This document shows positions 1 to 7,983 of a stretch of DNA of 47,052 nucleotides, in pieces. The stretch spans positions 1 to 47,052 of the forward strand of contig CADASI010000036.1 of NCBI GenBank assembly GCA_902790525.1, given 5' to 3'. The notes beneath the pieces are model-generated. The model searched no databases and was not told the DNA's origin. It was given only the letters and a program-made list of their open reading frames with translations. Origin of the DNA: an uncultured Eubacteriales bacterium (GTDB taxonomy: Bacteria; Bacillota; Clostridia; Christensenellales; Aristaeellaceae). Each line of letters starts with the position of its first letter. Position 1 is the stretch's first letter. The position numbers and the translations under genes are program-made.

Positions 1-408
1 GCGGAGATCGACTTCGACGGGCTGTTTAAAATGGCCTGCGAGGCCATGGAGCTGGCTTACTGCCCCTATTCAAAGTTCCAGGTGGGCGCGTGCCTGCTTT
101 CGGAGGACGGCCGCACGTTCAAGGGCTGCAATTTTGAAAACGCCTCCTACGGCGCGACCATCTGCGCCGAGCGCTGCGCGGTGGCCAACGCCATTGTCAA
201 CGGGGCGCGGCGCTTCAAGGCCATCGCCATCGTGGGCTCCACCGCCGTGGCATGGCCCTGCGGCATCTGCCGGCAGGTGCTCCGGGAGTTCTCCGATGCC
301 GACATGCCCGTCATCGTCGGCGCCTACGGCAAGGGCTACCAGGTCAGGACCCTGGGCGAACTGCTGCCCGAGGGGCTGACCCCGGAGGACCTGGGGGTCA
401 CCGTTTAA
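1..408 (+). CDS. cdd: Cytidine deaminase (5' end outside window)
   Basis: Zinc-dependent hydrolytic deamination of cytidine and deoxycytidine to uridine forms; cytosolic pyrimidine salvage. The frame is open from base 1 (AEIDFDGLFK before the first ATG at 31), so the true start lies just upstream; from the ATG alone 125 residues remain and the family is about 130-135. The family zinc motifs are visible: C-A-E in TICAERCAV (a Cys where many homologues also have Cys) with the catalytic Glu, and PCGIC supplying two further Cys ligands. The N-terminal CPYSKFQVGA block is the usual substrate-side motif. It lies directly upstream of era and recO, a common Firmicutes order. Confident. Confidence 0.95.
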   Translation, partial: AEIDFDGLFKMACEAMELAYCPYSKFQVGACLLSEDGRTFKGCNFENASYGATICAERCAVANAIVNGARRFKAIAIVGSTAVAWPCGICRQVLREFSDADMPVIVGAYGKGYQVRTLGELLPEGLTPEDLGVTV

Positions 409-433
409 TCCACATACAACGGAGGAAATCGCA

Positions 434-1324
434 TTGTCTGAAAATAAATTCCGCTCGGGCTTCGTGGCCATACTGGGCCGCCCGAACGTGGGCAAATCCA
501 GCCTGATGAACCGCTTCGTGGGCGAGAAGGTCGCCATCATCTCCAACCATCCCCAGACCACCCGCAACAAGCTGCTGGGCGTGGCGACGGGTGACGACTG
601 GCAGATCGTGTTCGTGGACACCCCCGGCCTGCACAAGCCCCGCACCAAGCTGGGCGAGTACATGATGAAGGCCGCGGACGACGCCCGCGAGGGCGTGGAC
701 GCCGTGCTGTGCGTGGTGGACGGCCAGCACATCGGTCGTGGCGACATGGCCGTCATGCAGGACATCTGCCGCATGAACTGCCCCAGATTCCTGGCGGTCA
801 ACAAGATCGACATCGTGTCCGGGGAGCAGCTGATGCCCCAGCTGGCCACGCTGAACGGCCTGGGCTTTGACAAGATCGTGTCCGTGTCCGCCCGCACCGG
901 GGAAAACGTCGAGCTTCTGAAAAGCATGCTGATCGACGCCATGCCGGAGGGGCCGAAGTACTTCCCCGACGACATGATCACCGACCAGCCCGAGCGCGTG
1001 ATGTGTGCGGAGATCATCCGCGAAAAGGCGCTTCGCAACCTGCGGGACGAGATCCCCCACGGCATCGGCGTGGACATGCTGCAGATCAAAAAGGTCTCCG
1101 ACAACCTGACGGAGATCCACGCGGACGTGTACTGCGAGCGCGCCTCCCACAAGTCCATCATCATCGGCAGGCAGGGCGCGATGCTCCAGAAGATCGGCAG
1201 CGAGGCCCGCACAGACATCGAGCGCCTGCTGGGCACGAAGGTGATGCTCAAGCTGTGGGTCAAGGTGCGGGAGGACTGGCGCAACCGAGCCGGCGACCTG
1301 CGCACGCTGGGCTATGAGGACTGA
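434..1324 (+). CDS. era: GTPase Era
   Basis: Ras-like GTPase with a C-terminal KH domain that binds the 3' end of 16S rRNA and acts in 30S subunit maturation. The 296-residue length is normal. G1 is GRPNVGKS (residues 15-22), G3 is DTPG, G4 is NKID, and the KH core GRQGAMLQKIG follows near residue 245. The start is a TTG at 434, chosen because a GGAGG ribosome binding site sits at 421-425 and the protein begins in register with Era homologues. It is 25 bp behind cdd and 3 bp ahead of recO, so all three are probably cotranscribed. Confidence 0.97.
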   Translation: MSENKFRSGFVAILGRPNVGKSSLMNRFVGEKVAIISNHPQTTRNKLLGVATGDDWQIVFVDTPGLHKPRTKLGEYMMKAADDAREGVDAVLCVVDGQHIGRGDMAVMQDICRMNCPRFLAVNKIDIVSGEQLMPQLATLNGLGFDKIVSVSARTGENVELLKSMLIDAMPEGPKYFPDDMITDQPERVMCAEIIREKALRNLRDEIPHGIGVDMLQIKKVSDNLTEIHADVYCERASHKSIIIGRQGAMLQKIGSEARTDIERLLGTKVMLKLWVKVREDWRNRAGDLRTLGYED

Positions 1325-1327
1325 GCC

Positions 1328-2050
1328 GTGGGCCTGATCGTCACCCCGGCGCTGGTCGTGCGCCGCGCCGATTATTCCGACTACGACCGCATGGTGACGC
1401 TGTTCTCCCCGGAGATGGGCCGCATCGACGCCATCGCCCGGGGCTGCCGGCGGCCGAAGTCGCCGCTGGTCAACGCCGTGGAGCCCTTCACCAGCGGCGA
1501 GTTCCAGCTCTACGCGCGCCGGGAGCGCTTCACGCTCGAGCAGTGCCAGATCTCAGAGGACTACTACGCCCTGCGCACGGACTACGAGCGGCTGTGCCAC
1601 GGGGTCTACTGGCTCAAGCTCCTGGACGCGGCCATACTGCCCGACACCCCGGCCCCGGCGCTGTTCATCACCACGCTGCGGGCGCTGGCGCACCTCAACT
1701 GGGGCGAGCTGCCGCCGGAGCTGGTCACCATGGCCTTTGAGATGCACTTCATGGCCCTGAACGGCTTCGCGCCACGCATGGACGCCTGCCTGCGCTGCGG
1801 CCGACCCATCGACGGCGACGCGCGCTTCGACCCCGCCCAGGGCGGCGCGGTGTGCCTGCGCTGTCCCTCGAACGCCGCGAAGATCACCAACGGCGCGCGA
1901 CGCATACTGATGAAGCTGCCCCGCACGAAGTTCGACAGGTTCCAACTGCTCGACGGCCACCCCGACTGGCCCGAGGCCGCGCGGCATTTCAGAAGCTACG
2001 TCAATCTGAAGATGCACATGGAAAAGTTCGCCCCCGCATTGTATCAATGA
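1328..2050 (+). CDS. recO: DNA repair protein RecO
   Basis: Mediator that helps RecR load RecA on SSB-coated single strands in RecF-pathway recombination. The 240-residue protein has the N-terminal OB fold (residues 1-80, with TPALVVRRADYSDYDRMV) and a central helical part containing a four-cysteine zinc site (CLRCG and CLRCP). Start is GTG at 1328, three bases after the era stop, implying translational coupling. The stop at 2048-2050 is only eight bases before the foldback element at 2059. Confidence 0.95.
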   Translation: MGLIVTPALVVRRADYSDYDRMVTLFSPEMGRIDAIARGCRRPKSPLVNAVEPFTSGEFQLYARRERFTLEQCQISEDYYALRTDYERLCHGVYWLKLLDAAILPDTPAPALFITTLRALAHLNWGELPPELVTMAFEMHFMALNGFAPRMDACLRCGRPIDGDARFDPAQGGAVCLRCPSNAAKITNGARRILMKLPRTKFDRFQLLDGHPDWPEAARHFRSYVNLKMHMEKFAPALYQ

Positions 2051-2058
2051 GGGGGCAC

Positions 2059-2239
2059 TAGAGTGTGTTTCTAAAATGCCTGAAGCGCATTTTCGGCGTC
2101 TTTGGCTGCATTTCTGCGTTGATTTCCCTTGACTTAGCCCCACTAAGCCTGCGGACCCACTAAGCCTGCGGAAAATCGCCTTGAAATGCAGCCAAATCCG
2201 CTCGAAACTGCATCTCCCGGCATTTAGAAACACACTCTA
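2059..2239. mobile_element. 181-bp foldback, MITE-like element
   Basis: The ends are near-perfect 21-22 bp inverted repeats: TAGAGTGTGTTTCTAAAATG at 2059 and its complement ending at 2239 (one base fewer in the A/T run). Pairing continues inwards, including GGCTGCATTTC near 2104 against GAAATGCAGCC near 2182, so almost the whole element folds on itself. The centre carries a direct duplication of CCCACTAAGCCTGCGGA. Each end begins or ends with TA, as expected if TA is the duplicated target (IS630/Tc1-mariner style). There is no coding capacity. It sits between two convergent genes, touching the stop codon of the gene at 2241, so it could also work as a bidirectional terminator. Mobility is inferred, not shown. 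Confidence 0.65.
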
Positions 2240-2240
2240 A

Positions 2241-3671
2241 TTATTGGAAATTATCTATGGGCTGGTTCACGTAATCCCCCACGTTGAACACCCAATCGGT
2301 CAGGAAATCGCGCCAGGATCTTCCGCTGGCGGCGTCCAGGCAATCCACGAAGTCGCCCTCCGTCAGCGTGCGTCCGTCCAATCCTTTCTCATAGAACGCC
2401 CGAAGTCCCGCGATCAGATTCTCCAACCCCATGGCCTCCCTGAGCTCGTGCAGCACCACCGCGCCGCGGGTCTTGACCACGATGTCGTAGGTCTTCGCGG
2501 TGAACATCGCCGCGTCGCTGGTGACCCTCAACCCGCCGGGGATGGTGAGCTGCAGCGCGCCGACCCAGTCCCGGTTGATGGCTTTGACGAAGGCATCGTG
2601 GCCGTCGGCGTCCTCCAGCATCAGGCAGGCGACGTAGTTGCTCACGGCGTCGGACAGCCAGGCGTCCGCCGAGGGCTCCGCATACGCCGCCATGCCGAAG
2701 TACTGCTGGGCGACGCAGAAGCGCAGGGCCGTTTCGTTCGCGATGTCATTGATCATCACGAGCCCCGGATAGTTGAGCGGCTCCAGCGGGGTGTCGCTCT
2801 CGGCGATGTTCATCTCGGGGTACGGGAACGGCCCGAACCACCTTTCACACTGTTCGATGGCCCTGACCGCCATGTCCGCCGCCCGGGGTGCGTCCCTTCG
2901 GCGGCTGCGGACGACGACCTTCACGCCGGAGGCGGTCTGTTTTTCCGTCTTCCGGTAGCGCCGGCCGAAGCACAGCGCGAGCTCACGCACGTTCTGTGTG
3001 GCGGACAGCGCGGCGTCGTAGCCCTCCGGCAGCTTCAGGTCGACCTGATAGTCCCCCGCCTCCGCATACAGCCAGCGCGTGAAGGGCAGGGGCTTTTTCA
3101 GCATGTAATCCCCCGCCGCCGCGTCGTACACCCCGGGGATGAAGTAAAACGCGCCGAGGCGCACATCGGTCTCCCCCACGCCGATGAAGGCGTTGCAGGC
3201 GGTCAGCAGCAGGTAGTAGTCGAACTCGAACGTCGCGCTCTGCCCGGGGGCCAGGTCGCAGGCCACCCGGCAATACAGCTCGTCCTCCCCCTGAAAGCCG
3301 TACTCCGCCGCCGTACCGTCCACCCGCACCGCGCGCAGGTCGATGCCCCCCGGCGCGTATCCCGCGGGGAACACCGCGTCCAGGTCGTCGTTTTCATACA
3401 TCAGCGCAGACTCCCGGCGGAACATGTTGGGCGCGGCGTAGAACACCACCCGGTCCAGCCGGTCCGGACTCTTGTTGACATACACAAGGCGCTGCCCGAT
3501 GTGCAGCGCCTGTTCGTCCTCGAGGTATTCCATTGAAATCGCGTATGAATTCCGCTCGGGGGGATTCTCCTCGGCCAGCGCGGCAAACAGCGCGCCGACG
3601 ACGGTGCCCCCCACCAGCAGTATCGCCAGCACCAGGGCGATCACCTGTATGGTCCTTTTATTGCGCATCAT
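2241..3671 (-). CDS. Secreted/anchored M1-peptidase-like protein, zinc site lost
   Basis: The 476-residue protein starts at the first of two ATGs (3671/3668), preceded by GAGGGGG. An N-terminal hydrophobic segment (about residues 8-31) acts as signal or anchor, so the rest is extracellular. The fold resembles family M1 metallopeptidases: an N-terminal beta domain, then LNYPGLVMI where active members have a G-x-M-E-x-P-G type exopeptidase motif, then FCVAQQYFG (residues 318-326) in the place of HExxHxxFG, then WLSDAVSNY in the place of WLxEGFxxY. All zinc ligands and the catalytic Glu are replaced, so it is probably a non-catalytic binding protein. It is the last gene of a run with two signal peptidases. 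Confidence 0.75.
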   Translation of the reverse strand: MMRNKRTIQVIALVLAILLVGGTVVGALFAALAEENPPERNSYAISMEYLEDEQALHIGQRLVYVNKSPDRLDRVVFYAAPNMFRRESALMYENDDLDAVFPAGYAPGGIDLRAVRVDGTAAEYGFQGEDELYCRVACDLAPGQSATFEFDYYLLLTACNAFIGVGETDVRLGAFYFIPGVYDAAAGDYMLKKPLPFTRWLYAEAGDYQVDLKLPEGYDAALSATQNVRELALCFGRRYRKTEKQTASGVKVVVRSRRRDAPRAADMAVRAIEQCERWFGPFPYPEMNIAESDTPLEPLNYPGLVMINDIANETALRFCVAQQYFGMAAYAEPSADAWLSDAVSNYVACLMLEDADGHDAFVKAINRDWVGALQLTIPGGLRVTSDAAMFTAKTYDIVVKTRGAVVLHELREAMGLENLIAGLRAFYEKGLDGRTLTEGDFVDCLDAASGRSWRDFLTDWVFNVGDYVNQPIDNFQ

Positions 3672-3681
3672 GTCGTCCCCC

Positions 3682-4395
3682 TCACTTCGCGGCGCGGATG
3701 TGGTTGAGCGGCCAGATGACCTCCCGCACGCAGCCCACAATCATGTCCTTGCTGATGGGGCCGACGTCGTTGGAATCGTCGCTGTCGTTCCAGTCGCGGG
3801 AATCGTGGCTGTTGTAGCGGTTGTCGCCCACCACGAAGTACTCGTCCTCGCCCAGGGTGTAGGGCGCGTAGTCGTCGGGGCTGCCGTTGATGTAGTACAG
3901 TGCGTAGCGGTCGTCCAGCGCCTCGTCCACGCTGTTGCCGTCGGCATCCTCATACGCCACATGGGTCACGCCGTTTTCGCGGTAGATGGTGTCGCCGGGC
4001 ACCGCCACCAGGCGCTTGACGAAGTAGGTCTTGAACTTGATGCCCAGCACGTTGGTGAAGCGGTGGGGATAGTTGCAGATCACGATGCTGTTTCTGGGGA
4101 CCTTCTTGTTGAACCTGACCTCCGCCACGTTGACGAACAGCCGCTCGCCGTCGTGCAGCGTGGTCTCCATGGACTCGCCGTCCACGCGGATGATCCTGAA
4201 CAGGAAGCTCTGTATGATCGTCACGATGATGATCGCCGTGCCCAGCGCCACGACCCACTCGCGAAGCTCCTGCTTCCAGCTCTTCTTGACCTTTTTTTTG
4301 CCCTTGCGGCCGCCTTCCTGCGGTTGTTCGGGGGTCTCGTTCATCCGGCCGCCCTCGTCGGGCTGCTCGGGGGTCACATTCAGATTGTCTTCCAT
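3682..4395 (-). CDS. lepB: Signal peptidase I (first of two)
   Basis: Membrane Ser/Lys protease that removes signal peptides of exported proteins. The start at 4395 is preferred over the ATG at 4410 because GGAGAAG lies six bases before it, while the earlier ATG abuts its only candidate site. A polar, Glu- and Lys-rich cytoplasmic tail of about 45 residues is followed by one transmembrane segment (VVALGTAIIIVTIIQSFLF). Box B is GESMETTL with the catalytic Ser; box D is FVKRLVAVPGD with the catalytic Lys; box E is VVGDNRYNSHDSRDW. It carries the usual insertion of typical Firmicutes type I peptidases and is much longer than its upstream neighbour. Confidence 0.93.
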   Translation of the reverse strand: MEDNLNVTPEQPDEGGRMNETPEQPQEGGRKGKKKVKKSWKQELREWVVALGTAIIIVTIIQSFLFRIIRVDGESMETTLHDGERLFVNVAEVRFNKKVPRNSIVICNYPHRFTNVLGIKFKTYFVKRLVAVPGDTIYRENGVTHVAYEDADGNSVDEALDDRYALYYINGSPDDYAPYTLGEDEYFVVGDNRYNSHDSRDWNDSDDSNDVGPISKDMIVGCVREVIWPLNHIRAAK

Positions 4396-4413
4396 GCGAA
4401 TCTTCTCCATCCT

Positions 4414-4917
4414 TCAGTTTACGCCGCCGATCCTGTCCGGCGGCCAGACAATGCAGCGCACGCGGCCCGAGAAGGCCGCCGCGCCCACCGCGCCCATGTC
4501 GGGCATGCGGCTGTCGTAGCTCTCCTTGCGGTTGTCGCCCAGCAGCAGGTACTGATCCTCCGCCAGGGAGACGGCATAGTCGTCGGTGACGCTGGACACG
4601 TAGGGCTCGGTCACGCCCTCGCCGTTTCGCGTCAGAAAGCCCTCAGAAAAGGCGATGTCGTCGCCGGGCAGTCCCACCACGCGCTTGACGTAGGTGTCCC
4701 CGCGCCCGGGAAAGCGGCACTCCACCACGTCCCCGAAGGCCGGGTGACGGCCGTTTCGGTAGTCGAACCGCGTCACCAGCGCGATGTCCCCGCTCTTTAG
4801 CGTGTTGTTCATGGAGGTCCCGGTGATCCGCACCAGTCCCACGCCCCACAGCCGCGCCGCGAGGCCCAGCGCAACCACGATCAGAAGCGCGACGAGCGCG
4901 CCGATATAGCGCCTCAC
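4414..4917 (-). CDS. lepB: Signal peptidase I (second, short form)
   Basis: A compact 167-residue type I signal peptidase with an almost absent cytoplasmic tail. One transmembrane segment (residues 5-22) is followed by GTSMNNTL (catalytic Ser), YVKRVVGLPGD (catalytic Lys) and LLGDNRKESYDSR. Start is GTG at 4917, overlapping the upstream stop codon as GTGA, so translation is probably coupled to the DUF951 gene. It differs clearly from the next peptidase, so this is not a recent duplication; the two may divide substrates or sites. Confidence 0.92.
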   Translation of the reverse strand: MRRYIGALVALLIVVALGLAARLWGVGLVRITGTSMNNTLKSGDIALVTRFDYRNGRHPAFGDVVECRFPGRGDTYVKRVVGLPGDDIAFSEGFLTRNGEGVTEPYVSSVTDDYAVSLAEDQYLLLGDNRKESYDSRMPDMGAVGAAAFSGRVRCIVWPPDRIGGVN

Positions 4918-5111
4918 GCCCCTGCCCCGTCCGCCGTCTCGACGATCTTCTTGACGCGCTTTTCAAACACCGGGCGCTCCAGCATCACCACGCGCTGGCA
5001 CTTTTCACAGCGCATCTTGATGTCGGCGCCCACGAAGGTGATCTTCCACAGGTCGTTGCCGCAGGGATGCGATTTGCGCATCTTCACGATGTCTCCCACG
5101 TTCAGAAGCAT
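4914..5111 (-). CDS. DUF951 family protein
   Basis: A 65-residue protein matching the DUF951 pattern: start LLNVGDIVKMRKSHPCG, a middle GADIKMRCEKCQRVVML with a CxxC pair, and a basic tail VFEKRVKKIV. The family is widespread in Firmicutes, often near ribosome-associated genes, and its biochemical role is not established. The start at 5111 is chosen because AGGAGG stands seven bases upstream; an in-frame ATG at 5132 lies on the wrong side of that site. It heads the run containing both signal peptidases. Confidence 0.9.
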   Translation of the reverse strand: MLLNVGDIVKMRKSHPCGNDLWKITFVGADIKMRCEKCQRVVMLERPVFEKRVKKIVETADGAGA

Positions 5112-5132
5112 GCCATCGCCTCCTAATGACAC

Positions 5133-5138
5133 ATTATA
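5133..5138 (-). promoter_or_regulatory. Probable -10 box upstream of the DUF951-lepB run
   Basis: TATAAT on the minus strand, 21 bases before the start codon at 5111. No convincing -35 hexamer stands at the usual distance, so only the -10 is called. Confidence 0.45.
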
Positions 5139-5184
5139 TGCCTGTTATATTGACTGGATGTGAATATTGTGGAAATAAATACGC

Positions 5185-6444
5185 TCATTCCGCGCCAAAT
5201 TCCGCCAGCTTATAGTACCAGCTCCGGCCCAGCACGTCCGAGACGCACATCGCCGGCGTCCCGGCATACACGGGCGCCTGCAGCTCGCATTGGAGCGCCC
5301 CCTGACGGCGGGTGCGCACGCCCTCGGCCATGACCTCGTAGTCGTCCCCGCGCAAATATCCCACCGACCAGTTGTCCACGCAGTCCAGGGGCTCGGCCCC
5401 CTCGGGCATGCCCGGAATATCGACCTCGAAGCGCTTGAGTATCACGTGGTGAAAGCCTATGCCGACGAAGGTCTCCACCGCGCACAGGGGCGCGTCCTCC
5501 CCGGCGTTGTCCGCGCCGAGTATGGCGTAATCGGCCCCCTTCAGCCGCCGCCTTGCGATGTTGACGGTCAGCGGCTGGCTGTCGATGCCGATGAAGTTGC
5601 GGCCGTTGCGCCGGGCCGCCTCCAGCGTGGTGCCGCTGCCGGCGAAGGGGTCCAGCACCCACTCCCCGGGGCGCGAGGCGCAGCGCACGATGCGGTTCAA
5701 GAGCGCCAGCGGCTTCTGGGTGTCGTAGCCGGTGCGCTCCGGGTCCTTCTGCTGCAAGTGGCTCAGGTCCGACCACACGTCGGAGGGAGCCACCGGGTCG
5801 TCGTCGTAGTAGGTGTACAGCTTGCCGCCCACCCGGATGGACCGGTACACCCGGCCGTCGGGGTCCACGTGGCGGCGCATGTGGTTGGTGCGGGGCGCGG
5901 CGGGCGGGGCCTTGACCGCGTCGATGTTGAAATCATAATGCTCGCTCTTTCGGTAGAACAGTATCACGTCGTGCTTCCGGCTGAAGTGCCTGAGGCTGCG
6001 CCCGCCGGTCTGGTAGGCCCATATGATCTCGTTCAAGAAGTTGTCCTCGCCGAACAGCTCGTCCATTAAAAGCCGCATGTGGGGGTGCAGCCGGAAGTCG
6101 ATGTGCAAAAAGATCATGCCGTCCTCGGACAGAAGCTCCCGGCAGAGCGTGAGCACCCGGCGCATGCCGGAGAGGTACTTCTCCCGGTCGCGGGTGTCTG
6201 AAAAGCTCAACACCGGCAGCACGTTGCGCCCCTTCTGCCAGCCCTGCTCCCCCACGCGCACGCGCATGTAGAATTTGTCCCCGGTCAGGTAGGGCGGGTC
6301 CATGTAGATCAGCTTGATCCTCCCGGCGTACTCCGCGCGCAGCGCCTCCAGCGCCTCCGTGCAGTCGCCCAGGCGGTACAGCCCCCTGGAGGCGGCCCTG
6401 CCCCTCCGGATCTCCCGGGATATGTGAATGCGTTCGGGGGTCAT
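5185..6444 (-). CDS. DNA (adenine/cytosine amino) methyltransferase, orphan
   Basis: Transfers a methyl group from S-adenosylmethionine to an exocyclic amino group of a DNA base. The catalytic DPPY motif is at residues 49-52 and the cofactor motif FAGSGTT at 267-273, an order typical of the beta class, which includes type III Mod subunits. DPPY suggests N6-adenine. TGYDTQKPLALLNRI just before the cofactor motif is also characteristic. The last 90 residues form an extra domain with no motif I recognise. No restriction endonuclease, specificity subunit or helicase is beside it, so it looks like an orphan enzyme. Its ATG overlaps the stop of the upstream DUF2284 gene. Confidence 0.88.
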   Translation of the reverse strand: MTPERIHISREIRRGRAASRGLYRLGDCTEALEALRAEYAGRIKLIYMDPPYLTGDKFYMRVRVGEQGWQKGRNVLPVLSFSDTRDREKYLSGMRRVLTLCRELLSEDGMIFLHIDFRLHPHMRLLMDELFGEDNFLNEIIWAYQTGGRSLRHFSRKHDVILFYRKSEHYDFNIDAVKAPPAAPRTNHMRRHVDPDGRVYRSIRVGGKLYTYYDDDPVAPSDVWSDLSHLQQKDPERTGYDTQKPLALLNRIVRCASRPGEWVLDPFAGSGTTLEAARRNGRNFIGIDSQPLTVNIARRRLKGADYAILGADNAGEDAPLCAVETFVGIGFHHVILKRFEVDIPGMPEGAEPLDCVDNWSVGYLRGDDYEVMAEGVRTRRQGALQCELQAPVYAGTPAMCVSDVLGRSWYYKLAEFGAE

Positions 6445-7004
6445 CGCAAGCCCTCCTTTGCGGTGTCAGGCGCTCTGTACAGTATCAGCGAAAACCAGGT
6501 GACCAGGTTGCTCCCGGCCAGGAAGTCGATGCCGTGCCGCTCGGCCAGGTCCGTCACCAGGATGCCGTGGCTCTCCACGCAGGGGAACATCCTGTCGGGG
6601 TGGCGGCAGGGCGCGTCCGGGTAAGCGCACTTCTCGCAGTGGGCGCAGGCCTCGGTGGACAGCGTCAGCGTGTCCGCGGCGCGCTGGCGGACGATCTCCA
6701 GTATCTCCCGGGTGATCTTCTCGTGGTCCGCGCGGGTCGCGAGCGTCTCTTCGATATTGGCGATGTCGCTGACCTCGGTGATGGTGGCGATCATCAGCCC
6801 CTCCGGGTAGGACAGCACCCGCTTGCGGCACGCCGCCACGCTGCCCACCGCCGGGGGGCAGGCCCAGGTGGTGTTGTACATGGGGCACTCGTGCTCGCAG
6901 ATGTAGCGCACACGGTCGGCAAACACCAGCTCCGACGTGTCGATGAAGGCGTAAGCGTACAGCGGAAATTCCGCCAGCCGCTCCTCCAGCCATTGTCTGT
7001 CCAT
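6441..7004 (-). CDS. DUF2284 cysteine-rich metal-binding protein
   Basis: A 187-residue soluble protein with the DUF2284 cysteine pattern: CEHECPMYNTTWACPP near residues 36-51, and a second cluster ACAHCEKC...PCRHP...FPCVES near residues 118-144. Such spacing points to a bound metal or iron-sulfur cluster. The family's reaction is unknown; members are common in anaerobes. The start at 7004 follows AAAGGTGGCCGG. Its 3' end overlaps the methyltransferase start by four bases, so the two are translationally coupled although no functional link is known. Confidence 0.85.
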   Translation of the reverse strand: MDRQWLEERLAEFPLYAYAFIDTSELVFADRVRYICEHECPMYNTTWACPPAVGSVAACRKRVLSYPEGLMIATITEVSDIANIEETLATRADHEKITREILEIVRQRAADTLTLSTEACAHCEKCAYPDAPCRHPDRMFPCVESHGILVTDLAERHGIDFLAGSNLVTWFSLILYRAPDTAKEGLR

Positions 7005-7032
7005 ATCCGGCCACCTTTCTCATCTGATGCCG

Positions 7033-7061
7033 ATTATACCATATCCCCGGGGGTAAGGCAA
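7033..7061 (-). promoter_or_regulatory. Promoter for the DUF2284-methyltransferase pair
   Basis: TTGCCT (7056-7061) and TATAAT (7033-7038) on the minus strand with a 17-base spacer, 28 bases before the start codon at 7004. It separates this pair from the amidohydrolase gene upstream, whose stop codon is at 7063. Confidence 0.75.
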
Positions 7062-7062
7062 G

Positions 7063-7917
7063 TCAGAACCGCTGACGGATGCACGCCTCCCCCTCAAGAA
7101 GCACCCGGTCGGCGTCCTCGCCCAGCGCCTGTTTTAAAAGAGCGTATTCGTCCAGCGCACCCTGGCCGTGATACACCCGGTAGGCCCCGGCGTCGCTGCC
7201 CAGGGCGATTTTGCCGCCCAGCCGGGCGCAGGCGGCCACGTTCCTCATTTGAAGCGCCAGCAGGGGTCTCAGCACGTCGTCCGGGAACCGCCCGCAGCCG
7301 ATCAGGTTGCCGATGGTCGCCAGCGTGGGCACCCACACGGCCCCGCTCTGGGCCAGCATGGCCACGGCCTCGTCGTCTAGGTACGCGCCGTGCTCCACGC
7401 TGTCCACCCCGGCCTCCAGGGCATGCTTGACGGTGTCCGCCCCGTTGGCGTGGGCCATCACCGAGAAGCCCTCCCCGTGGGCGATTTTGAACAACTCCTT
7501 CATCTGCCCAAGCGTCAGCGGCTGGCTGGTGACGACGCCGAAGCGGTCGAAGTCCATGAGCCCGGAGACCATCAGCTTGATGTAATCCCCCTTCCGCGCC
7601 CTGACCTCGGCCACCAGCCTGCGGTAGTCCGCAAGCGTCTCGAAGCTCCTGCCGATGAACGTGCCGTAGCGCCCCTTTAAGCACATGTTGAACGTGGGCG
7701 TGCGGTAGGTGATGCCGTAGTCCGGGGCGAGTTCCCGCGCCCGCTCCCCCGCCCCGAAGGCGTCGCCGCCGTCCCGGAGCCAGGTGATGCCCCGGCGGGC
7801 GTAGTCCATGAGCCGGGGAATGATGATGTCGTCGCGCCTCCCGGCACGGTGCGCGGCGATGGCGTCCCGGTAGTACACGCCGTCCAGAACCATGTGAATG
7901 TGACAGTCGCCCAGCAT
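7063..7917 (-). CDS. Amidohydrolase family protein
   Basis: A metal-dependent hydrolase of the amidohydrolase superfamily, 284 residues. Visible ligands are HIH in the opening DCHIHM, a Lys in YIKLMVSG that is probably carbamylated, HANG, EHG, and the catalytic Asp in GSDAGA. The short N-terminus means the small beta-sandwich of imidazolonepropionase or prolidase-like members is missing, so the protein is essentially the bare TIM barrel. The substrate cannot be told from sequence; candidates are cyclic amides or a dipeptide. The start at 7917 follows GGAGGGTGCGCC. Confidence 0.85.
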   Translation of the reverse strand: MLGDCHIHMVLDGVYYRDAIAAHRAGRRDDIIIPRLMDYARRGITWLRDGGDAFGAGERARELAPDYGITYRTPTFNMCLKGRYGTFIGRSFETLADYRRLVAEVRARKGDYIKLMVSGLMDFDRFGVVTSQPLTLGQMKELFKIAHGEGFSVMAHANGADTVKHALEAGVDSVEHGAYLDDEAVAMLAQSGAVWVPTLATIGNLIGCGRFPDDVLRPLLALQMRNVAACARLGGKIALGSDAGAYRVYHGQGALDEYALLKQALGEDADRVLLEGEACIRQRF

Positions 7918-7933
7918 GGCGCACCCTCCATTG

Positions 7934-7969
7934 AAAACACAGCCCCCGGCAGAAAAGCCGGGAGCTGTG
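7934..7969 (-). terminator. Rho-independent terminator after the parvulin lipoprotein gene
   Basis: CACAGC-CCCGGC and GCCGGG-GCTGTG form a strong stem around AGAAAA, followed on the minus strand by TTTTC. It ends the message of the gene at 7984. Confidence 0.8.
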
Positions 7970-7983
7970 ATGCTTGTATTCGA

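Noticed and set aside
70-1305. Long minus-strand frame opposite cdd and era
   Set aside because: Shadow of era; the composition is that of an out-of-frame GC-rich sequence.
2059-2239. Plain rho-independent terminator for recO
   Set aside because: The structure is far longer than a terminator, lacks a clear T-run after a short stem, and has matched TA-ended terminal repeats; some terminator function is still possible.
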